From Clostridiales bacterium (GTDB taxonomy: Bacteria > Bacillota > Clostridia > Oscillospirales > Oscillospiraceae), in contig SFIY01000015.1 in NCBI GenBank assembly GCA_004555205.1, forward strand, positions 1 through 44,124: 44,124 bases of DNA. Reading direction: 5' to 3'. Below, piece by piece: positions 39,233 to 44,124 of the stretch (position 1 is its first letter; the number at the start of each line of letters is the position of its first letter). The notes beneath the pieces were generated by a model. That model was not told the origin of the DNA and did no database searches. It saw only the letters and a program-made list of their open reading frames with translations. Made by a program: the position numbers and the translations under genes.

Positions 39233-40693
39233 ATGAACGGAATATATCTGTGCCTGCCCGTATTTCTGCCTATTGTGGCGGGAATGGCCGGCTATCTCAT
39301 TAAATTCGGGCGCGAATCCACCCACCGCCTGTACTACGGCGTGGTGATCTGCCTGACCACCGCCCTGGCGTGGATTGCCATTCTGCGCTGTGACGGCAGC
39401 AGCTTTACTCTGCTGCAGTTCACCGACAAGCTGTCGCTTGCCCTCCGCATGGACGGCGCAGCGCGTATTTTTGCGGGTCTTTCGGCCACGCTGTGGCCCT
39501 TTACCATGGTCTATGCCTACGATTACATGAAGCATGAGGGACACCTCTCTATGTTCTGGGCCTTCTTTACCGCTTCGTTCGGTGTAACGCTGGGCATCGC
39601 CTTTGCCGCCAATATGATGACCATGTACCTGTTTTACGAACTGCTGACACTGGCCACACTGCCGCTGGTGATGCAGCCCATGACGAAAAAGGCCGTTCGG
39701 GCAGGCGTGAAGTACGCGGTGTACTCCATGGCCGGTGCGGCGCTGGCCTTTATCGGCCTGGTGTTCCTGATTGTACAGGACGCACAGGACTTCACCATGG
39801 GCGGACATCTGGCGGGCTATGACGGCAATATCAGCCTGCTGCTGAGCGTATTCGTGCTGTCCTTCGTGGGCTTCGGCGTGAAGGCCGCTATCTGGCCGCT
39901 TCACGCGTGGCTGCCTGCCGCCGCTGTAGCGCCCACACCTGTTACCGCGCTGCTCCACGCCGTGGCCGTGGTCAAGGCCGGCGCCTTTGCCTGCATCCGC
40001 CTGACCTACTATGCCTTCGGCACCGATATTCTGCGCGGTACCCCGGCGCAGTACACGGTGATGGTGCTGACGCTGATTACCATTCTGTACGGCTCGTGTA
40101 TGTCCGTCAAGCAGCGGCACTTCAAGCGCCGTCTGGCCTATTCCACCGTGTCCAACCTCAGCTACATCCTCTTTGCCGCCTGCATTATGACGGCGGAGGG
40201 GCTGGTGGCGGCGTTCCTCCACCTGATCTTCCACTCCGTGGTGAAGATCATGGCCTTCTTCACCGCCGGCAGCGTTCTGCACTATGCCCACCGCGAGTAT
40301 GTGGACGAACTGGAGGGACTGGGCAAGCATATGCCGGTGACCTTCATCTGCTTCACCGTGGCCGCCTGCGCGCTGACGGGTATTCCGCCCTTCAACGGCT
40401 TTGTCAGCAAGTGGTATATCGCCCTTGCCGCCGTGCACAGCTACGATACGCTGTCCATTATCGGCTTCGGCGTACTGCTCGTTTCCGCACTTTTGACCGC
40501 CATCTATATGTTCCAGGTGGCCGTTAAGGCGTGGTTCCCCCACCGGGAGGCACGGCTTATTCCGGAGGGAACGGCAAAGGAGGCCGGTCTTCTGATGACC
40601 GTACCTATGGTGCTCCTTGCCGTGGCGTGCCTGCTGCTGGGCCTGTTCCCCCAAGGGCTTTTGAATCTGATCCGAGAGGCGGTGATGCTGTGA
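39233..40693 (+). CDS. Antiporter-like pump subunit 3 (NuoM/MrpD type)
   Basis: A 486-residue protein of about 14 helices. The key residues are Glu136 (MYLFYELLTLATLPL), Lys217 (GVKAAIWPLHAWLPAAAVAPTPVTALLHA) and Lys248 (VVKAGAFACIR), with SVVKIMAFFTAGS and PPFNGFVSKWYIALA further on. It is clearly related to subunit 2 but not a recent copy. GGAGG precedes the ATG. Its stop overlaps the next ATG by one base. Confidence 0.92.
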   Translation: MNGIYLCLPVFLPIVAGMAGYLIKFGRESTHRLYYGVVICLTTALAWIAILRCDGSSFTLLQFTDKLSLALRMDGAARIFAGLSATLWPFTMVYAYDYMKHEGHLSMFWAFFTASFGVTLGIAFAANMMTMYLFYELLTLATLPLVMQPMTKKAVRAGVKYAVYSMAGAALAFIGLVFLIVQDAQDFTMGGHLAGYDGNISLLLSVFVLSFVGFGVKAAIWPLHAWLPAAAVAPTPVTALLHAVAVVKAGAFACIRLTYYAFGTDILRGTPAQYTVMVLTLITILYGSCMSVKQRHFKRRLAYSTVSNLSYILFAACIMTAEGLVAAFLHLIFHSVVKIMAFFTAGSVLHYAHREYVDELEGLGKHMPVTFICFTVAACALTGIPPFNGFVSKWYIALAAVHSYDTLSIIGFGVLLVSALLTAIYMFQVAVKAWFPHREARLIPEGTAKEAGLLMTVPMVLLAVACLLLGLFPQGLLNLIREAVML

Positions 40694-42630
40694 TGCTGTA
40701 CTTCGTGGTATTCTTCCCCGTCGTCGCGGCACTGCTCGTACCGCTGATGAAATCCGAAAGGGCCAAGGGCCTCTGGGCCGTCATCGCCACCGGCGCCACC
40801 CTGTGCGCCATGCTCTGCACCGCCTTCGGCAGCTTCGGCAGCAGTTGGACGATCCCCCTGCTGCACCTGCACTTCGCCGTGGACGGCTTCCGCGCCATCT
40901 ACGGCACGGTGGTGTGCTTCATGTGGTTCGTCTCCGCGCTGCTCAGTCCCCAGTATTTCCACGGGCATCACAATCTGGGACGCTACTATTTCTTCTTCCT
41001 GCTGGGGCTCAGCTCCACCGCAGGCGTATTCCTGTCCGCCGAGCTTTACACCACCTTCCTGTTCTTTGAGATGATGAGCCTGGGCTCCTATGTCTGGGTG
41101 GTGCAGGAGGAAACGCCCGGCGCCATGGATGCCGGCAAGACCTACCTGACCATTGCGGTGCTGGGCGGTCTGGTGACGCTGATGGGCCTGTTTATCCTGC
41201 AGCATCTCACCGGCACGCTGGTGATCGCCGAGCTGCGACAGGCCTGTGCCGCCGTGGAGAACCGCAGCGCTCTGTGGGCTGCCGCCATATGCGTCTTCTT
41301 CGGATTTGCCGCCAAGGCCGGCGCCTTCCCCCTGCATATCTGGCTGCCCAAAGCCCATCCGGTGGCGCCGGCCCCTGCCAGCGCACTGCTCTCCGGTGTG
41401 CTGACCAAGGCCGGTATCTTCGGCGTGCTGCTGATTACCGCCTCCCTCCTGCCCGGTGAGCGCAGTTGGGGTGTGCTGGTGCTGATTCTGGGCGCCGTTA
41501 CCATGGTGCTGGGCGCGGTGATCGCCGTGTTCAGCAATAACCTCAAGTATATCTTGGCCTGCTCCTCCCTGAGCCAGATCGGCTTTATCATGACCGGTAT
41601 CGCCATGATCTGCCTGCTGGGCGAGGAGAACGCACTGGCCGCCAATGGCACGGTGCTGTATATGATGAACCACTCCCTGGTCAAGCTGACGCTGTTCCTC
41701 TTTGCCGGTGTGGTATACTGCAACACCCACGCCCTCGATCTCAACGACATCCGCGGGTTTGGACGGGGCAAGCCGCTGCTGCACGGGCTGTTCCTGTGCG
41801 GCGCCTGCTCACTGGCAGGTATCCCGGGCTTCTGCGGCTATCTGAGCAAGACGCTGGTGCACGAGTCCATCGTGGAGTATATCCATCTCACCGGCAGTGC
41901 TGCCATAACCGCCGTGGAGTGGCTGTTCCTCTTCTCCGGCGGCCTGACGGCGGCGTATCTGACCAAAATCTATGTGGCGGTCTTTTGGCAAAAGGGCTGC
42001 TGCAGCGGCAAAAAATGGGGCACGCCTCTGTCCGTGCTGGCGCTGACGCTGGCAGGCGTGACGCTGCCCGTCATCGGACTGCTGCCCCACCGTCTGGCGG
42101 AAAAGCTGACCGGTCTGACGCTGGATTTTACCGGCGGACATCCCTTCCACCACACCGTACACTATTTCGCCTGGGTGAATCTCAAGGGCGTGGTGATCTC
42201 CCTGGCCATCGGCATGGCGGTGTACTTCCTGTTCATCCGCAAGGTGCTGATGAAAGACGGGCGCTACCTTGACCGCTGGCCTGCGTGGCTGAATCTGGAG
42301 CAGAGCGTCTATAAGCCGTTTTTCTCCGTACTGATTAAGTTGCTGGGCGTGGTGAGCCGCTTCTTCTGTGACCTGACCGACCTGCTGGTACTGTTGGTGC
42401 GGCATTTGATCCTGCAGGAATCCGCCGAAAAGGTGAACCGCCATCGCTTCGGCGCCCTGACGCGTCGCTTGGCCCGCAGCACGCCCGAGGCACCGGAGGT
42501 CATTGCCGACCGGGTGAACACCGTGGGCGATACGCTGAGCCGTATGAGCAACAGTCTGTCCTTTGCGCTGCTGATGACCTGCCTGGGCCTGTGTATTGTC
42601 CTGATCGTGGTGATCTGTACTGTCTTTTAA
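40693..42630 (+). CDS. Antiporter-like pump subunit 4 with long C-terminus (NuoL/MrpA-N type)
   Basis: A 645-residue protein. The 14-helix core has Glu126 (FLFFEMMSLGSYVWV), Lys208 (FAAKAGAFPLHIWLPKAHPVAPAPASALLSG) and Lys239 (VLTKAGIFG), with later MNHSLVKLTLFLFAGVVY and GFCGYLSKTLVHES. A further stretch of about 180 residues with extra helices follows, ending in an amphipathic stretch and a last helix, similar to the longer NuoL/MrpA-type proteins. The start is the ATG at 40693 coupled to the previous stop; the frame is open further upstream in aligned coding sequence of subunit 3. It is the last gene before the terminator. Confidence 0.92.
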   Translation: MLYFVVFFPVVAALLVPLMKSERAKGLWAVIATGATLCAMLCTAFGSFGSSWTIPLLHLHFAVDGFRAIYGTVVCFMWFVSALLSPQYFHGHHNLGRYYFFFLLGLSSTAGVFLSAELYTTFLFFEMMSLGSYVWVVQEETPGAMDAGKTYLTIAVLGGLVTLMGLFILQHLTGTLVIAELRQACAAVENRSALWAAAICVFFGFAAKAGAFPLHIWLPKAHPVAPAPASALLSGVLTKAGIFGVLLITASLLPGERSWGVLVLILGAVTMVLGAVIAVFSNNLKYILACSSLSQIGFIMTGIAMICLLGEENALAANGTVLYMMNHSLVKLTLFLFAGVVYCNTHALDLNDIRGFGRGKPLLHGLFLCGACSLAGIPGFCGYLSKTLVHESIVEYIHLTGSAAITAVEWLFLFSGGLTAAYLTKIYVAVFWQKGCCSGKKWGTPLSVLALTLAGVTLPVIGLLPHRLAEKLTGLTLDFTGGHPFHHTVHYFAWVNLKGVVISLAIGMAVYFLFIRKVLMKDGRYLDRWPAWLNLEQSVYKPFFSVLIKLLGVVSRFFCDLTDLLVLLVRHLILQESAEKVNRHRFGALTRRLARSTPEAPEVIADRVNTVGDTLSRMSNSLSFALLMTCLGLCIVLIVVICTVF

Positions 42631-42633
42631 TGA

Positions 42634-42671
42634 AAACCGCCGTATTTCCGTGGAATACGGCGGTTTGTTTT
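42634..42671 (+). terminator. Terminator of the antiporter operon
   Basis: AAACCGCCGTATT (42634-42646) pairs with 42654-42666 around a 7-base loop and is followed by GTTTT. It starts four bases after the stop codon of pump subunit 4, so the operon has no further genes. Confidence 0.9.
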
Positions 42672-42673
42672 GC

Positions 42674-42704
42674 AAAAAAAGACTGCCGTAGGGCAGCCTT
42701 TTTT
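42674..42704. terminator. Bidirectional terminator hairpin
   Basis: CTGCC (42683-42687) and GGCAG (42692-42696) with flanking A- and T-runs that extend the stem. Confidence 0.65.
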
Positions 42705-42713
42705 GGGATAAAA

Positions 42714-42751
42714 GTTCAAGACCCGGGATGCTGCCATCCCGGGCCTTGAAC
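42714..42751 (-). terminator. Terminator of the adenine deaminase gene
   Basis: GTTCAAG and CCCGGGATG pair with CATCCCGGG and CTTGAAC (16 pairs, one A-C mismatch, 4-base loop), followed on the minus strand by TTTTA. It lies 25 bases after the stop. Confidence 0.8.
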
Positions 42752-42775
42752 AGGAGAAAGTGAAATCGGAGCTGT

Positions 42776-44124
42776 TTACAGCTCGATATCAATCAGGCGA
42801 TGCTCCAGCACATCCACAAGGCCCATGTCCGTCAGACCCAGTTCGGGCACAGTGGGCAGAGAGATAAAGCTGAGCGTCATAAAGGGGGCGGGCATGTCGC
42901 AGCCCAGTGCGCGGGTGGCTTCGTTCATCTCGTCCAGCAGGCGCATGACTTCCCCGGCGCTGCACTCGCTCATCAAGCCGCCGATGGGCAGGCACATGCA
43001 TGGAGGACACCACCTTGCCGTCACAGGCCACCGCCAGACCGCCGTGCAGGCGGGCCACTTCGTTGACAGCCACGGCCATATCGGCATCGTTCACACCCAC
43101 CGCCACGATGTTGTGGTGATCGTGGCTCATGGAATATGCCAGTGCGCCCTTCTTTAAGGAGAAGCCCTTGACAAAGCCCACACCGACGCCGCCGGTCTTG
43201 CCGTAGCGCTCCACCACAGCCAGCTTCAGGATATCGTTGTCCAGATCGCGCTGAATCTCGCCGTTTTGCACAGGCAATGTACAGACAAGGTCGTTGTTGA
43301 TGATCTGCACATCAATCAGGCCGATCACATGGGCCTGTGTTTCGACAGCATCGGGATTCTTGGCCGGGCAGCGGAAGGAATCGGCGGTAATGGGGTGTTT
43401 CAGATGCACGGTATCCTTGATCCAGCCGGGATAGGCGGACACGGCACACTCCTGCAGCAGTGCCTTGCTCCGGGCCACAAGCCGGCCCTCGAAGTACACG
43501 GCCTTCGGCTCCATCTTCGTCAGGTCATCGATCAGCAGAATGTCCGCCAGACGGCCGGGTGTAATGGAACCGATCTCGTCGTCCATGCGGAAATGGCGGG
43601 CAGCGTTGATCGTGGCCATCTGAATCGCCTGCATGGGCGCCATGCCCAGTTCTATGGCGCGGCGCACATTGTAGTTGATGTGCCCCTCCTCCATGATCTC
43701 GCCGGCGTGCTTGTCGTCGGTGCAGAAGCAGAGATTGTCGGTGCTGCAGCCCAGCTCCAGCGCACCGCTGATCAGGGCATCCACATTGCGCTCGGTGCTG
43801 CCCTCGCGCACCAGAACGCGCATACCCACCCGCAGGCGACTGAGCAGTTCTTCCTTGGTGACGCACTCGTGGTCATCGGAAATACCGCTGGAGGCATATA
43901 CATTCAGCTCCTGGCCCAGACGGCCGATGGCGTGGCCGTTGACGATCTTGCGGCGGGCCAGCGTGTCGGCTACCTTGTGGATGTATTCGTCCTTGACAAA
44001 CAGGATCTTGGACGGGTCCAGCTCGCCCAGACTGACGGATTCCTCCCAATCCATGATCTGCGCCACCTGCTCAGCGCCCAAGGTAGCGCCGTTGGTTTCC
44101 AGACCCGGCGCCGTAGGCACGCGG
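42776..44124 (-). pseudogene. ade: Adenine deaminase, frameshifted, 5' end outside the window
   Basis: About 450 residues of the metal-dependent enzyme that deaminates adenine to hypoxanthine. The visible part has the metallohydrolase block CTDDKHAGEIMEEGHINYNVRRAIELGM, ATINAARHF and GSITPGRLADILLIDDL, and SMSHDHHNIVAVG. Near 43002 the frame changes: the first frame reads DGKVVSSMH and then nonsense until a stop at 42789, while the family C-terminus (CLPIGGLMS to MTLSFISLPTVPELGLTDMGLVDV) continues in another frame to a stop at 42776. At the junction CATG is repeated (42995-43002). Removing one copy restores an uninterrupted protein. The gene is therefore probably inactive or recently mutated; a variant in part of the population or an assembly error is also possible. 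It converges with the antiporter operon. Confidence 0.85.

Noticed and set aside
37778..40732. Very long minus-strand ORF (984 codons) opposite the pump subunits
   Set aside because: Composition (Gly, Gln, His, Arg) and lack of motifs show it is an antisense shadow of two membrane proteins.
42776..43087. Programmed frameshifting as explanation for the split adenine deaminase
   Set aside because: No slippery heptamer or downstream pseudoknot is seen, the family is not known to use recoding, and a plain CATG duplication explains the shift.

Overview
The window looks like the chromosome of a strictly anaerobic, fairly GC-rich member of the class Clostridia, most like a gut Oscillospirales/Oscillospiraceae bacterium. 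This rests on rubrerythrin plus desulfoferrodoxin, a riboswitch-controlled glycine cleavage operon, an Mrp/Mbh-type antiporter operon, AGGAGG ribosome binding sites, many short intrinsic terminators, and a conjugative-element scar of a type common in that group. The species is not identified. No rRNA, tRNA or CRISPR array was seen.

Layout. 1-541: debris of an integrative element (start of a PcfB-like gene joined to the start of a tnpV-like gene). 560-2353: an ArsR-controlled operon (arsR, permease, small thioredoxin) with promoter and operator visible. 2448-2678: a likely unannotated 26-residue membrane peptide gene. 3081-4219: oxygen-defence pair dfx-rbr with a Fur/PerR-like palindrome. 4398-8270: a very large lone RND-type permease with a coiled-coil insertion and a Met/Ser-rich loop. 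8391-11853: two different GAPDH genes on either side of a GntR/UTRA regulator. 12019-13966 (+): an atypical histidine kinase and mnmA.

14076-20596 (-): one operon holding the whole shikimate pathway (aroF, aroB, aroA, aroC, a chorismate mutase-AroE-AroK triple fusion, aroQ). It is preceded by a consensus promoter, a short leader peptide with Tyr-Tyr, Trp and Phe codons and a terminator hairpin, which together look like a ribosome-mediated attenuator. 20749-29364 (-): a glycine cleavage operon (a GcvT-serine hydroxymethyltransferase fusion, gcvH, gcvPA, gcvPB, lplA, lpdA) under a tandem glycine riboswitch and terminator. 29567-33274 (-): pgi, malQ and an iron-sulfur flavoprotein.

33463-42671 (+): a ten-gene membrane operon of MrpE, F, G, an MbhD-like subunit, an MbhE-MrpB fusion, MrpC and four different proton-pumping antiporter-type subunits, with no hydrogenase or dehydrogenase gene. 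42714-44124 (-): the 3' part of an adenine deaminase gene broken by a CATG tandem duplication.

The genes together suggest central metabolism built on sugar phosphates, glycine/serine one-carbon flux, aromatic amino acid synthesis and ion-gradient energetics. The best candidates for something undescribed are the aromatic leader-peptide attenuator, the two enzyme fusions, the four-pump Mrp/Mbh-like complex, and the short membrane peptide gene.
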